The translations under genes and the position numbers were made by a program. The notes beneath the pieces are model-generated. The model did no database searches. It saw only the letters and a list, made by a program, of their open reading frames with translations, and had not been told where the DNA came from. This document shows, piece by piece, positions 47,399 through 55,524 of a stretch of 64,000 bases of DNA; the stretch's first letter is position 1; the number at the start of each line of letters is the position of its first letter. Source of the stretch: Vogesella urethralis (GTDB lineage Bacteria; Pseudomonadota; Gammaproteobacteria; Burkholderiales; Chromobacteriaceae); assembly GCF_007644045.2 (NCBI RefSeq), contig NZ_VMDW02000076.1, positions 1-64,000 on the forward strand, read 5' to 3'.

Positions 47399-48979
47399 GT
47401 GAACCTCAACAAGCAACACCTCAAACTGACCGCCGCGGCTGTCGCCGGGGCTTTTGTCCTGTACGGCGGCTTTGCCTTCTGGGCCGGCAGCAAAGCCGAA
47501 GAAACCCTGCTGGAGCAACACCAGATGATCGCCAACATGGCGGTGTTCACGGTGAAATCGCACCAGTACGACCGAGGCTGGTTCTCGTCCGAGGAAACCA
47601 CCGAGCTGGAACTGAACAAGCAACTGCTGGGCCCCTACATCGGCCTGCTGCCGGAAAACCTGCGCCCGCTGATGAACGGCACACTGCGTTACCGCCACCA
47701 CATCCGCCACGGCCTGCTGCCCGGCCTGTTTGATCTGGACTTCCGTCCGGCGCGTGCCATTGTGCGCACCGAGTTCGACATGAGCGACGGCACCCGCAAG
47801 ACGCTGCAACGCTTCTTTGGCGACGCCGAGCCCATCACCGTGGTGAACCGTCTGGGCCTGACCGGCGGTGGCGAACTGAGCGTCACCATTCCCAAGTTCG
47901 ACTACGAAGAAACGCTGGCCGGCGTGAAAATGAACTGGCGCGGTTTCGATCTGAAAGTGAACTACCAGTCCGGCTACAAGGAATACACCGTCAACGCCAA
48001 CACCCCGGGCTTTGCCATGGAAGCCGGCCCGAAAGGCCGCTTCGTGTTTGACGGCGTCAAGTACGTGTCCGAAGTACGCCCCGGCGCCAGCGGCGTCAAA
48101 CTGGGCAATAGCGAGCTGAATGTCGGCGACATCAAGCTGAACTGGAACGAAGCCATCCCGTACAGCATCAAGCTGAACGAACTGATCTACCTGGTTGGCC
48201 GCGTGCGCGTGGGCGAGTTCATCAACCCGTCCGGCGAGTTCCGCCCGTCTAACGTCAGCCTGTCCGGCCTGAAGTACCAGATCGTCACCAGCGAGCAGGA
48301 CGACTTCGTCAATACCCGCGGCAAGCTGGATTTCGAACGCTTTGCCTACAACGACAGCGTCTACGGCCCGTTCAAGCTGGACGTCTCCGCCAACCATCTG
48401 CACGGCCCGACGCTGGTGAAACTGGACGAAGCGCTGGCCAAGGTACCGTTCCAGGGCACCGACCCCAGCCTGCTGCGCAAGAAGTACCTGGACACCGTGA
48501 TCAAGGAAGGCCTGCCGCTGCTGCAGAACGACCCGAAACTAGTGGTCAACACCTTCTACCTGAAGCTGCCGGCCGGCGTGGCCCAGCTGAACGGCAGCCT
48601 GTCGCTCAAAGGCTTCCAGCAGAGCGACCTGAAAAACACCTTGCTGTTCCTGCAGCGTTTCACTGCCCAGTTCAACCTGGAGCTGCCGCAACAGACGCTG
48701 GAAAACCTGGTGGTAACACAGGCACGCAACCTGTTTACCGTGGACGCCAGCGCCGAAGAGCAGCCTAACGTGGAAGAGATCGACGCCCTGGCGCGCAGCC
48801 TGCTGTCTGCCCAGCTGGACGAATGGGCGGCGCAGAAGCTGATCCGCCGCGAAGGCTCGCAAATTGCCACCAGCGTGCTGTTCAGCGGCGGCAACCTGAA
48901 GATCAACAACACCGCGGTGCCGCTACCGTGGCAGGAGCAGGAAGAGCCGGCCCCGGCCGACGCCTCCGCCGCCCAGTAA
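47399..48979 (+). CDS. YdgA/DUF945-family protein
   Basis: The GTG at 47399 gives a 526-residue protein beginning with a membrane anchor (about residues 10-29) and continuing as an all-beta-rich periplasmic domain. The DUF945 family features FTVKSHQYDRGWFSSEETTEL (known as the conserved DRGWF...S region) is clear. E. coli YdgA is periplasmic or membrane-bound and of unclear role. GTG start, no strong ribosome site; a possible -10 is TAAGAT at 47363-47368. A copy of GTTGGCCGC directly follows the stop codon (48981). Confidence 0.88.
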   Translation: MNLNKQHLKLTAAAVAGAFVLYGGFAFWAGSKAEETLLEQHQMIANMAVFTVKSHQYDRGWFSSEETTELELNKQLLGPYIGLLPENLRPLMNGTLRYRHHIRHGLLPGLFDLDFRPARAIVRTEFDMSDGTRKTLQRFFGDAEPITVVNRLGLTGGGELSVTIPKFDYEETLAGVKMNWRGFDLKVNYQSGYKEYTVNANTPGFAMEAGPKGRFVFDGVKYVSEVRPGASGVKLGNSELNVGDIKLNWNEAIPYSIKLNELIYLVGRVRVGEFINPSGEFRPSNVSLSGLKYQIVTSEQDDFVNTRGKLDFERFAYNDSVYGPFKLDVSANHLHGPTLVKLDEALAKVPFQGTDPSLLRKKYLDTVIKEGLPLLQNDPKLVVNTFYLKLPAGVAQLNGSLSLKGFQQSDLKNTLLFLQRFTAQFNLELPQQTLENLVVTQARNLFTVDASAEEQPNVEEIDALARSLLSAQLDEWAAQKLIRREGSQIATSVLFSGGNLKINNTAVPLPWQEQEEPAPADASAAQ

Positions 48980-48996
48980 GGTTGGCCGCACACAAC

Positions 48997-49026
48997 AAAC
49001 CCCGCCACTCGGCGGGGTTTGTTTTT
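48997..49026 (+). terminator. Rho-independent terminator 1 after the YdgA-like gene
   Basis: AACCCCGCC (48998-49006) pairs with GGCGGGGTT (49011-49019) around ACTC; tail TTGTTTTT. Confidence 0.88.
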
Positions 49027-49039
49027 AGCTGAAGCCAGC

Positions 49040-49070
49040 AAAAAGCCCGTCATCAGACGGGCTTTTTTTT
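49040..49070. terminator. Bidirectional terminator 2, shared with bfr
   Basis: AAAGCCCGTC pairs with GACGGGCTTT around ATCA (stem arms about 49042-49051 and 49056-49065), with eight T following and five A before. It is 23 bp from the bfr stop, so it ends bfr on the minus strand. Confidence 0.92.
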
Positions 49071-49092
49071 GCGGCAAAACGGCTGAAGAGGC

Positions 49093-49563
49093 TCAGTCTT
49101 CGATCATGCTTTGCTGGTAGTTGGCCAGGCCCAGCTTTTCGATCAGGCCCAGCTGGGTTTCCAGCCAGTCGATGTGCTCTTCTTCGCTTTCAAGCATCTC
49201 AGTCAGCAGGTCGCGGGTAACGTAGTCTTTGACCGATTCGCAGTAGGCGATGGCGTCTTTCAGCAGCGGCAGGCCTTCGGTATCCAGCTTCAGGTCGCAT
49301 TCCAGGATTTCCTGGGTGTTCTCGCCGATGTACAGTTTGCCCAGGTCTTGCAGATTGGGCAGGCCTTCCAGAAACAGGATGCGTTCGATCAGCTTGTCGG
49401 CATTTTTCATTTCCACGATGGATTCGTGGTATTCGTGCTCGTTCAGCTCTTTCAGGCCCCAGTTCTTGAAGATGCGGGCGTGCAGGAAGTACTGGTTGAT
49501 GGCGGTAAGCTGGGTTTTGAGAATCTGGTTCAGAAACTTGATGACTTTCTTGTCGCCTTGCAT
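49093..49563 (-). CDS. bfr: Bacterioferritin, haem-type subunit with degenerate ferroxidase site
   Basis: Bacterioferritins are 24-mer iron-storage cages. The 156-residue protein aligns over its whole length with E. coli Bfr and keeps Met52, the haem ligand. Against the E. coli ferroxidase ligands Glu18, Glu51, His54, Glu94, Glu127, His130, this protein has Gln18, Glu51, Asn54, Asp94, Glu127 and His130, and Val50 in place of Asp50; the di-iron site is therefore incomplete. Subunits of this kind occur in two-subunit bacterioferritins, so a ferroxidase-competent partner is expected elsewhere. A canonical AGGAGG lies before the ATG. The ferredoxin gene bfd is 116 bp upstream on the same strand. 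Confidence 0.95.
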   Translation of the reverse strand: MQGDKKVIKFLNQILKTQLTAINQYFLHARIFKNWGLKELNEHEYHESIVEMKNADKLIERILFLEGLPNLQDLGKLYIGENTQEILECDLKLDTEGLPLLKDAIAYCESVKDYVTRDLLTEMLESEEEHIDWLETQLGLIEKLGLANYQQSMIED

Positions 49564-49678
49564 GGCCGTGACCTCCTGCTATATCGAATTGCACGGATTA
49601 TGGCACAGATTTATGCAATGACAAGCTTGGCGCCACGCGCCAAAATGCAATGGGAATGCGATTGATTCTGCAGAAGAA

Positions 49679-49873
49679 TCAGGCAGCGACCAGTTCCGGC
49701 TCGCTGATCTGGAGCAGGGTTTGCTTGCGTACCTGGTTGGCGCTGCAGGCGCAGCGGCCGCACTCGGTGGCAACGCCCAGCTCACGCGCCAGATCGCGCA
49801 TGGTGACGGCGCCGTCAAAGACAGCCTGGCGAATGTCGCGGTCGGTTACACCGTGGCAAAGGCAAACGTACAT
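49679..49873 (-). CDS. bfd: Bacterioferritin-associated ferredoxin
   Basis: Bfd is a [2Fe-2S] ferredoxin that reduces the bacterioferritin iron core for release. The 64-residue protein has the cluster cysteines in the Bfd pattern Cys4-Leu-Cys6 near the N-terminus and CGRC near residues 38-41, with an extra Cys43. It precedes bfr on the same strand and its promoter overlaps a Fur box, so it is expected to be made in low iron. Confidence 0.94.
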   Translation of the reverse strand: MYVCLCHGVTDRDIRQAVFDGAVTMRDLARELGVATECGRCACSANQVRKQTLLQISEPELVAA

Positions 49874-49915
49874 GTCGACACCTGTTGATGATTAAGAATA
49901 AGTCGCAGTACGTGT

Positions 49916-49947
49916 ATATTAGAAACAAATGATAACGATTGTCAATT
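49916..49947 (-). promoter_or_regulatory. bfd promoter with Fur box over the -35
   Basis: Minus-strand TTGACA (49945-49940) and TAATAT (49921-49916) are separated by 18 bp. TGATAAC-G-ATTGTCA (49930-49944) matches the Fur 7-1-7 consensus TGATAAT-N-ATTATCA at 12 of 14 positions and covers the -35. The site also lies 7 bp upstream of the divergent Nudix gene at 49951. Confidence 0.8.
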
Positions 49948-49950
49948 AAT

Positions 49951-50424
49951 ATGAGCAGCCCTACCCCCGATACGCAGTGGAAACCCAACACCACCGTCGC
50001 CGCCCTCATCGAACGCGAAGGCCGCCTGCTGATGGTGCGCGAACAGACCGAGCACGGCCTGCGCCTGAACCAGCCCGCCGGCCACCTGGAATACGGCGAA
50101 ACGCTGTTGCAGGCAGTAAGGCGCGAAGCATTGGAAGAAACCGGCTACGCGGCCCAGCCGGTGGCGCTGTGCGGCATCTACCTGGCCGACAAGGATGACG
50201 ACAGCGACATCACTTACCTGCGCTTTGCCTTCGTGTGCGACGCCGGCGCGGCGCCGATCCGCAGCCAGCTGGACGACGGCATTGTCGAGGCAGTGTGGCT
50301 GACGCCCGCCGAAATCCGCGCCCAGCAAGCCATCTGGCGCAGCCCGCTGGTGGGCCGCTGTATCGATGACTATCTGGCCGGGCAGCGTTTGCCGCTGTCC
50401 TGCATCTACCATATGGGCCACTGA
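49951..50424 (+). CDS. Nudix hydrolase (NudJ-like)
   Basis: Nudix enzymes hydrolyse nucleoside diphosphates linked to other groups. The 157-residue product from the ATG at 49951 has a complete Nudix box: GHLEYGETLLQAVRREALEETGY (pattern GX5EX7REUXEEXGU) near residues 44-66. The N-terminal VAALIEREGRLLMVREQTEHG is the typical first strand of NudJ-like proteins, the HMP-PP and thiamine-related phosphatases. The gene is head-to-head with bfd, shares the Fur-box region and is followed by a small secreted protein gene and mnmA. Confidence 0.9.
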   Translation: MSSPTPDTQWKPNTTVAALIEREGRLLMVREQTEHGLRLNQPAGHLEYGETLLQAVRREALEETGYAAQPVALCGIYLADKDDDSDITYLRFAFVCDAGAAPIRSQLDDGIVEAVWLTPAEIRAQQAIWRSPLVGRCIDDYLAGQRLPLSCIYHMGH

Positions 50425-50426
50425 GC

Positions 50427-50972
50427 ATGCGCCGGGCCGGCCTGATCTGCGCGCTTTGGCTGGCCCTGTGGCTGGCGCAGGCCGGTGCAGAGCCGCTAAC
50501 CCTCTGTTACCATTACGGATGCGATCGCAGCAGCACTATTGATTTGCCGGATGATGCCCTGATCTGGATGACTGGCCGTTTGAGGCAGGCTGACAACGCA
50601 GGCGCGGAACGCGCCGCGTTGCAAGACGTGGCACTGGCGTTTTACCAGATCGCAGCCCAGACACTGCCGTTGGCGGAAGACCGCGGCGGCAATCAGGAAG
50701 ACGCCCGGCTGCTTGGGCGCATGGACTGCATCGACCACACCCACAACTTGCACCAGTTGCTGGCCTTGCTGCAGTCGCTGCACTTATTGCGGTATCACCA
50801 GCCGGCAGCAGACGCGTTTCGCGCGCCGTGGCTGTTTAACGAACACCATGCCGCTACCGTGCAGGACATCGACACTGGCGACGTCTGGGTAGTGGATGGC
50901 TGGTTCAGGGATTTCGGGGCACCACCTGTCGTGGTGCCTCTTGCACTTTGGAAGGAAGGATTTTCCCCGTGA
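50427..50972 (+). CDS. Small secreted protein of unknown function
   Basis: The 181-residue product starts 2 bp after the Nudix stop. It has an N-terminal signal peptide (about residues 1-21, ending AGAEP) and a mature part with the conserved-looking [15 protein letters not shown] and the Cys-containing [15 protein letters not shown] segment. I do not recognise a family; the HNLHQLL with CID resembles a helical metal-binding or small-ligand pocket but that is speculation. The stop TGA overlaps the mnmA GTG start (GTGA), so mnmA is translationally coupled to it. Confidence 0.75.
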   Translation: MRRAGLICALWLALWLAQAGAEPLTLCYHYGCDRSSTIDLPDDALIWMTGRLRQADNAGAERAALQDVALAFYQIAAQTLPLAEDRGGNQEDARLLGRMDCIDHTHNLHQLLALLQSLHLLRYHQPAADAFRAPWLFNEHHAATVQDIDTGDVWVVDGWFRDFGAPPVVVPLALWKEGFSP

Positions 50973-52045
50973 CGGGTAAAAAACGGATTGTTGTCGGCAT
51001 GTCCGGCGGTGTGGATTCGTCGGTAACGGCCTGGCTGCTGAAGCAGCAGGGGCATGAAGTGATCGGCGTGTTCATGCAAAACTGGGAAGACGACAACGAC
51101 GACGAATACTGCTCCATCAAGCAGGACGCGCTGGACGCGATGAGCGTGGCCGACATTGTCGGCATCGACATGGAAATCGTGAACTTCGCCAAGGAATACA
51201 AGGACCGCGTGTTCGCCTACTTCCTGCAGGAGTACTCGGCCGGCCGCACGCCGAACCCGGACGTGCTGTGCAACGCCGAGATCAAGTTCAAGGCCTTCCT
51301 GGACTACGCGATGACGCTGGGGGCCGACTGCATCGCCACCGGCCACTACGCCCGCAAGCTGGAACGCGACGGCGTGCATTACCTGATGAAAGGCGTGGAC
51401 CACACCAAGGACCAGAGCTACTTCCTGTACCGCCTGCAGCAACACCAGCTATCGCGTGCCATGTTCCCGCTGGGTGATATCCACAAGACCGAGGTGCGCC
51501 GCCTGGCCGAAGAAGCCGGCCTGCCCACTGCGGCCAAGAAAGACTCCACCGGCATCTGCTTTATCGGCGAACGCCCGTTCCGCGAGTTCCTGCAGCGTTA
51601 CCTGCCCACCAAGCCGGGTGAGATGGTCACGCCGGACGGCAAGGTGGTGGGCGAGCACGTCGGCCTGATGTTCTACACGCTGGGCCAGCGCAAGGGCCTG
51701 AACATCGGCGGTGCCAAAGATGGCAACGGCGAGCCGTGGTTTGTGGCCGGCAAGGACATGGCGGCCAACCGCCTGGTGGTGGTGCAAGGCCACGACCACC
51801 CGCTGCTGCTGAAGCCCACGCTGCAGATGGCCGACCTGTCGTGGACGCTGCCGCAGGCCCCGGCCGCCGGCGACTACGCCGCCAAGAACCGCTACCGCAT
51901 GGCCGACGCCGCCTGTGCGCTGTCGCCGGTGGTGGATGGCAAAGCCACCCTCACCTTCCGCGACAAGCAATGGGCGGTCACGCCAGGCCAGTCTGCCGTG
52001 CTGTACGACGGCGACATCTGCCTGGGTGGCGGCATCATCCAGTAA
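50969..52045 (+). CDS. mnmA: tRNA-specific 2-thiouridylase MnmA
   Basis: MnmA thiolates U34 of tRNA-Lys, -Glu and -Gln using persulfide from IscS/Tus proteins. The GTG at 50969 follows AAGGAAGGA by 8 bp, a clear ribosome site, and gives 358 residues; a TTG at 50948 is less likely. P-loop GMSGGVDSS near residues 11-19, nucleophile Cys in NPDVLCN near 99 and catalytic Cys in TGICFIGER near 199 are in place. Confidence 0.97.
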   Translation: MTGKKRIVVGMSGGVDSSVTAWLLKQQGHEVIGVFMQNWEDDNDDEYCSIKQDALDAMSVADIVGIDMEIVNFAKEYKDRVFAYFLQEYSAGRTPNPDVLCNAEIKFKAFLDYAMTLGADCIATGHYARKLERDGVHYLMKGVDHTKDQSYFLYRLQQHQLSRAMFPLGDIHKTEVRRLAEEAGLPTAAKKDSTGICFIGERPFREFLQRYLPTKPGEMVTPDGKVVGEHVGLMFYTLGQRKGLNIGGAKDGNGEPWFVAGKDMAANRLVVVQGHDHPLLLKPTLQMADLSWTLPQAPAAGDYAAKNRYRMADAACALSPVVDGKATLTFRDKQWAVTPGQSAVLYDGDICLGGGIIQ

Positions 52046-52147
52046 GCGACTCCCTGCAGCGCTGGCCGACAGGCCCTGTTTTCTGTGATTTATGCATATC
52101 AGGACTTAACACCTATCATGCAATATCAAGGAAACAGGGCCTTTCTC

Positions 52148-52993
52148 ATGTCTTCACTACGCCACATCGCCTGCCTTTGGCTGCTGCTGATCGCCAGCAC
52201 CCAGGCTGCCACGCTCATTCGTTATCCTTTGCTGGCCACCGCCAACGACCCGCAACAGCAATACATGCTGGCCATGCTGCGGCTGGCATGCAGCAAAACC
52301 AGCACCGAGTGCAAATTGCAACCGGCGCGTGCCATGGTGCAAAGCCGTGCCATCCAGCTGCTGCAACGGCCGGACAGCAGCATCGACCTGCTTTGGACCA
52401 TGACCAGCAAGGAGCGCGAGCGGCAACTGCTGCCGGTGCGCATTCCGCTATACAAAGGGCTGATCGGCTGGCGCATTGCCTTGCTTGGCAAAGATCGCAG
52501 TCAGCTGCTGGCCAAAGTGCGCACCGTGGAAGAGCTGCGGGCCTTTCGCGCCGGGCAAGGCCACGACTGGCCGGATGTCGACATCCTGCGCGCCGCCGGG
52601 CAGACGGTGGTGACTTCCTCCGACTACGAACCGCTGTTCAGCATGCTGAACCAGCAACGCTTTGACTACTTTCCACGCGGGGTTATCGAGATTGAAAGCG
52701 AGTACCTAGCGCATCGAGATGACGGTATCAGCATTGACCCGTACGTGCTGATCCACTACCCCACCGCGTTCTACTTTTTTGTGGCACCGGACAACAAGCC
52801 GCTAGCCCGGCTGCTGGAAACCGGGCTGGAACGCGCCATCGCTGACGGCAGTTTCGACCGCCTGTTCCGCCAGTTTCATGCCGGGGCTCTGCGCCGGCTG
52901 CAGCTAGACAAACGGGTGATCATCCACCTGGGCAACCCGCTGTTGCCGGCGGAAACGCCGCTGCAACGCAAGGAGCTGTGGTACAGCCCCTGA
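52148..52993 (+). CDS. Periplasmic substrate-binding-like protein
   Basis: From the ATG at 52148 the 281-residue protein has a signal peptide (about residues 1-19) followed by a two-lobed solute-binding fold of the family 3 type, shown by the SIDLLWTMTSKERERQLLPV and DYFPRGVIEIESEYL segments. It has no ABC permease or ATPase partner adjacent, so it may act as a receptor-accessory or sensor protein. It is a distant relative of the two binding-like proteins at 60875-62419 in overall layout. Upstream starts (52085, 52118) would lack a normal signal peptide. Confidence 0.75.
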   Translation: MSSLRHIACLWLLLIASTQAATLIRYPLLATANDPQQQYMLAMLRLACSKTSTECKLQPARAMVQSRAIQLLQRPDSSIDLLWTMTSKERERQLLPVRIPLYKGLIGWRIALLGKDRSQLLAKVRTVEELRAFRAGQGHDWPDVDILRAAGQTVVTSSDYEPLFSMLNQQRFDYFPRGVIEIESEYLAHRDDGISIDPYVLIHYPTAFYFFVAPDNKPLARLLETGLERAIADGSFDRLFRQFHAGALRRLQLDKRVIIHLGNPLLPAETPLQRKELWYSP

Positions 52994-53016
52994 GCGGCGC
53001 CACAACCGCCGCCTGA

Positions 53017-53060
53017 CAAAGCAGCAAGGCCGCGCCCAGGGGCGCGGCCTTGCTGCTTTG
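53017..53060. terminator. Perfect 20-bp hairpin between two convergent genes
   Basis: CAAAGCAGCAAGGCCGCGCC (53017-53036) pairs with 53041-53060 around CAGG. It lies 23 bp after the binding-protein stop and 22 bp before the end of the flavin reductase gene. Tails are not T-rich. Confidence 0.75.
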
Positions 53061-53082
53061 GCCTTAGGCGATCAAACCGAGG

Positions 53083-53628
53083 CTAAGCTTGCAAGCGGGC
53101 ATGCCAAGCCTGCAGTGCGGCCAACTGTTTACGGATGTTGTCCTGGATCGTGCCATCAGTCAGGTTGCCGTTGGCGTCGAAGCCACCGGCAAAGGCATTG
53201 GCAAACACCTCCGGCTGGTTCAGCACGTGCAGGTTCAGGTACACGCACACCTGGCGCAGGTGGTACTGCGCGCGCGAAGTGCCCATGCCGCCACCGGCAC
53301 CCATGATGGCCGCCGGCTTGCCGGCCAGCAGCACATTGCCCGGTTCGCGCGAGGCCCAGTCCAGTGCATTCTTCAACGCCGGGGCGATCGAGTAGTTGTA
53401 TTCCGGGCAGGCAAACAGCAGTGCGTCGGCACTGGCCAGCTGGCCCAGCAAGCGCTGTACCGCGGCCGGCTTTTCGGTGATGTCGGCGTTGTAAAACGGC
53501 ATGTCGGACAAGTCGGCAATGGTCAGCTGCATGCCTTCCGGCAGGTTGGCCGCGACGTAGCGCAGCATGCCCATATTGGCGGATTGACGGCGCAGGCTGC
53601 CACAGATGGCAACAACATTCAGGCTCAT
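53083..53628 (-). CDS. NADPH-dependent FMN reductase/quinone reductase family protein
   Basis: The 181-residue protein has the flavodoxin-like fold of the NADPH-dependent FMN reductase family: GSLRRQSAN phosphate-binding loop at residues 10-18, YNADI, and CPEYNYSIAPALKNALDW near 80-97. Members reduce FMN, quinones, azo dyes or chromate. It is the last gene of a likely three-gene unit MFS-RidA-reductase on the minus strand, with a LysR gene divergent from the first. Which substrate it serves is unknown. Confidence 0.9.
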   Translation of the reverse strand: MSLNVVAICGSLRRQSANMGMLRYVAANLPEGMQLTIADLSDMPFYNADITEKPAAVQRLLGQLASADALLFACPEYNYSIAPALKNALDWASREPGNVLLAGKPAAIMGAGGGMGTSRAQYHLRQVCVYLNLHVLNQPEVFANAFAGGFDANGNLTDGTIQDNIRKQLAALQAWHARLQA

Positions 53629-53693
53629 GGTTTACTCCCGGCGGGTAGACAGCTTCCGGTATATGCCATTGGCTGCCGGCGCGCCACCCGCTT

Positions 53694-54164
53694 TCAGACG
53701 GCAATCGCCACCATGTCCAGCTCTACCGCCGCGTTCTTCGGCAACTGGTACACGCCTACCGAGGTGCGAACGTGCACACCAGCCTCGCCCAGCAGCTGAT
53801 ACAGCAGCGCGGACGCGCCATTGGCCACCTCGCTCTGGCGGGTGAAGTCGGCCGCACTCTGCACATACACGTTCAGGCGCAGAATGCGCGCCACCCGGTC
53901 AAGCGAGCCCAGATGCTGGTACAGCAGCACCAACGCCCGCAGGCAGGCAATACGGGCGGCGCGCTGGGCAGCAGCCTCGCTGCAAGCTTCGCCAACGCGC
54001 CCACACACCACCACCTCGCTGCCCACACGCGGAATCTGGCCGCTGATGTGCAGCTCCTGCCCGTGCTGCAGCAGCGGCACGTACTGGCCACCAATCTGCA
54101 GCGCCTCGTTCGGGTCCAGCCCTTCGGCGGCGCAGGCCGCCGCCAGCTGTTGATCGCGTGTCAT
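53694..54164 (-). CDS. RidA-like (YjgF superfamily) protein
   Basis: The ATG at 54164 gives 156 residues; the N-terminus MTRDQQLAAACAAEGLDPNEA and the C-terminal GVYQLPKNAAVELDMVAIAV resemble the RidA-like subgroup (COG0251, AtzF/YjgH-like) rather than canonical RidA. The Arg105-equivalent is replaced by the segment VRTSVGV, as in that subgroup. It lies 13 bp before the end of the MFS gene and 65 bp upstream of the flavin reductase, suggesting a pathway producing a reactive imine. Confidence 0.85.
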   Translation of the reverse strand: MTRDQQLAAACAAEGLDPNEALQIGGQYVPLLQHGQELHISGQIPRVGSEVVVCGRVGEACSEAAAQRAARIACLRALVLLYQHLGSLDRVARILRLNVYVQSAADFTRQSEVANGASALLYQLLGEAGVHVRTSVGVYQLPKNAAVELDMVAIAV

Positions 54165-54177
54165 CGCGTGTCCTTTC

Positions 54178-55425
54178 TCATTGGGATACCGGCAGCGGCT
54201 CGACCGCACGCAGCTGCCAAGTCAGCCACAGGCACAGGCACAGCAAGGCACCGATCAGCCCGGCCACGCCCAGCCAGCCGTCCAGCCGCCACATCAGCCC
54301 GGAACCGCTACCGATGAAGGCCGAACCCAGATAATACGACGTCAGGTAAAAAGCCGAGGCCAGCGCGCGGGCGTGCTGCACGCGGCGGCCAACCCAGCTG
54401 GCCGCCACCGAATGCGCGGCAAAGAAGCCAAAGGTAAACAGGGCCACGCCCGCCACTACCAGCCACAAGCTCTGGCTCAGCGTCAGCAGCAGCGCCGGCA
54501 GCATCAGCGCTACCATTTTCCACAACACCACGCGGCGGCTGTAGCGGTCGGCCCAGCGCCCGCCCAGGTTGGACGACACCATGCCCACCACGTACAGCAA
54601 AAAGATCAGGCCGATGGCACTTTGCGACAGCCCGAACGGCGCGGCCTGCAAGCGAAAGCCCAGGTAGTTGTACAGGCTGACAAAGCCGCCCATCAGCATG
54701 AAACCCAGAACAAACAAGCGGGACAGGCCGGGGTCGCGCCAGTGGCTGCAGCTATCGGCCAGCACGCTGGCCAGCGACACCGGCCGTGGCGTAAAGCGGC
54801 GCGACGGCGGCAGTAACTTCCAGAACAACAACGCCGCCACCGTGCCCAGCGCCGCCAGCGCCAGCAAGCCGCTTTGCAGCCCCCAGGCGTCGGCCACCAC
54901 CGCGCCCAGGTAACGTCCGCTCATGCCGCCCAGCGCGTTGGCCGCAATGTACAAGCCCACGGCGCGGCCCAGCGACTCCGGCGCCAGCTCTTCCGACAGG
55001 TAAGACAGCGCCAGCGCCGGCAGCCCGGCCATCAGCACGCCAAACAACGCCCGCCACAGCAGCAGCCAGCCAAAGCTGCTGCTCCACGCCGCCAGCCACG
55101 ACAGCAATACGCCACCCGCCAGCGACGCCACCATCAGCGGCGTGCGGCCAACCTTGTCGGCCAGCAGGCTGGCCGGAATCAGCAACAGCGCCATCGGCAG
55201 CGTTGCAAACGACAGCACGGCACTGGCACCGGCTGGCGACAAACCGTATTGGGCGGCAAACAACGGCATTAAAGGCTGTACGCCGTACAGCAAGGCAAAG
55301 GTGGCAAAGCCGCCGATGGCAGCCGCCCAGGTCGCCCGCCACCAGGCCTTGGAGCCAGCGTGCAGCGGGGCAGTAGCGGTTGGAGATTTGGCTGGCGCGG
55401 CCAGCGTAGCAGAGGCACAAGACAT
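54178..55425 (-). CDS. Major facilitator superfamily transporter (YnfM-like)
   Basis: The 415-residue protein has twelve predicted transmembrane helices and an MFS motif A remnant (SLLADKVGRTPLM) after helix 2. It is close to the YnfM/arabinose-efflux subgroup by its AVVADAWGLQSG and LYVVGMVSSNLGGRWADRYSRR second-half motif. The start at 55425 is divergent from a LysR gene over a 99-bp intergenic region with a 19-bp dyad. Substrate unknown; an export function in stress is inferred from the partners. Confidence 0.88.
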   Translation of the reverse strand: MSCASATLAAPAKSPTATAPLHAGSKAWWRATWAAAIGGFATFALLYGVQPLMPLFAAQYGLSPAGASAVLSFATLPMALLLIPASLLADKVGRTPLMVASLAGGVLLSWLAAWSSSFGWLLLWRALFGVLMAGLPALALSYLSEELAPESLGRAVGLYIAANALGGMSGRYLGAVVADAWGLQSGLLALAALGTVAALLFWKLLPPSRRFTPRPVSLASVLADSCSHWRDPGLSRLFVLGFMLMGGFVSLYNYLGFRLQAAPFGLSQSAIGLIFLLYVVGMVSSNLGGRWADRYSRRVVLWKMVALMLPALLLTLSQSLWLVVAGVALFTFGFFAAHSVAASWVGRRVQHARALASAFYLTSYYLGSAFIGSGSGLMWRLDGWLGVAGLIGALLCLCLWLTWQLRAVEPLPVSQ

Positions 55426-55479
55426 AAGACGGCACCCGTTTCAGGCAATGGTGACAGCGTAGGCTTGGCCAATGGCAAC

Positions 55480-55498
55480 GTCCAATATATATTTGGAC
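55480..55498. promoter_or_regulatory. Dyad operator between LysR and MFS genes
   Basis: GTCCAA-TATATAT-TTGGAC, perfect 6-bp arms with an AT-only centre, 26 bp before the LysR start and 54 bp before the MFS start. A symmetric AT-rich dyad in a divergent LysR intergenic region is the usual regulator-binding site. Confidence 0.7.
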
Positions 55499-55524
55499 AG
55501 GTTTTAATACTCTGAAAGTATCAA

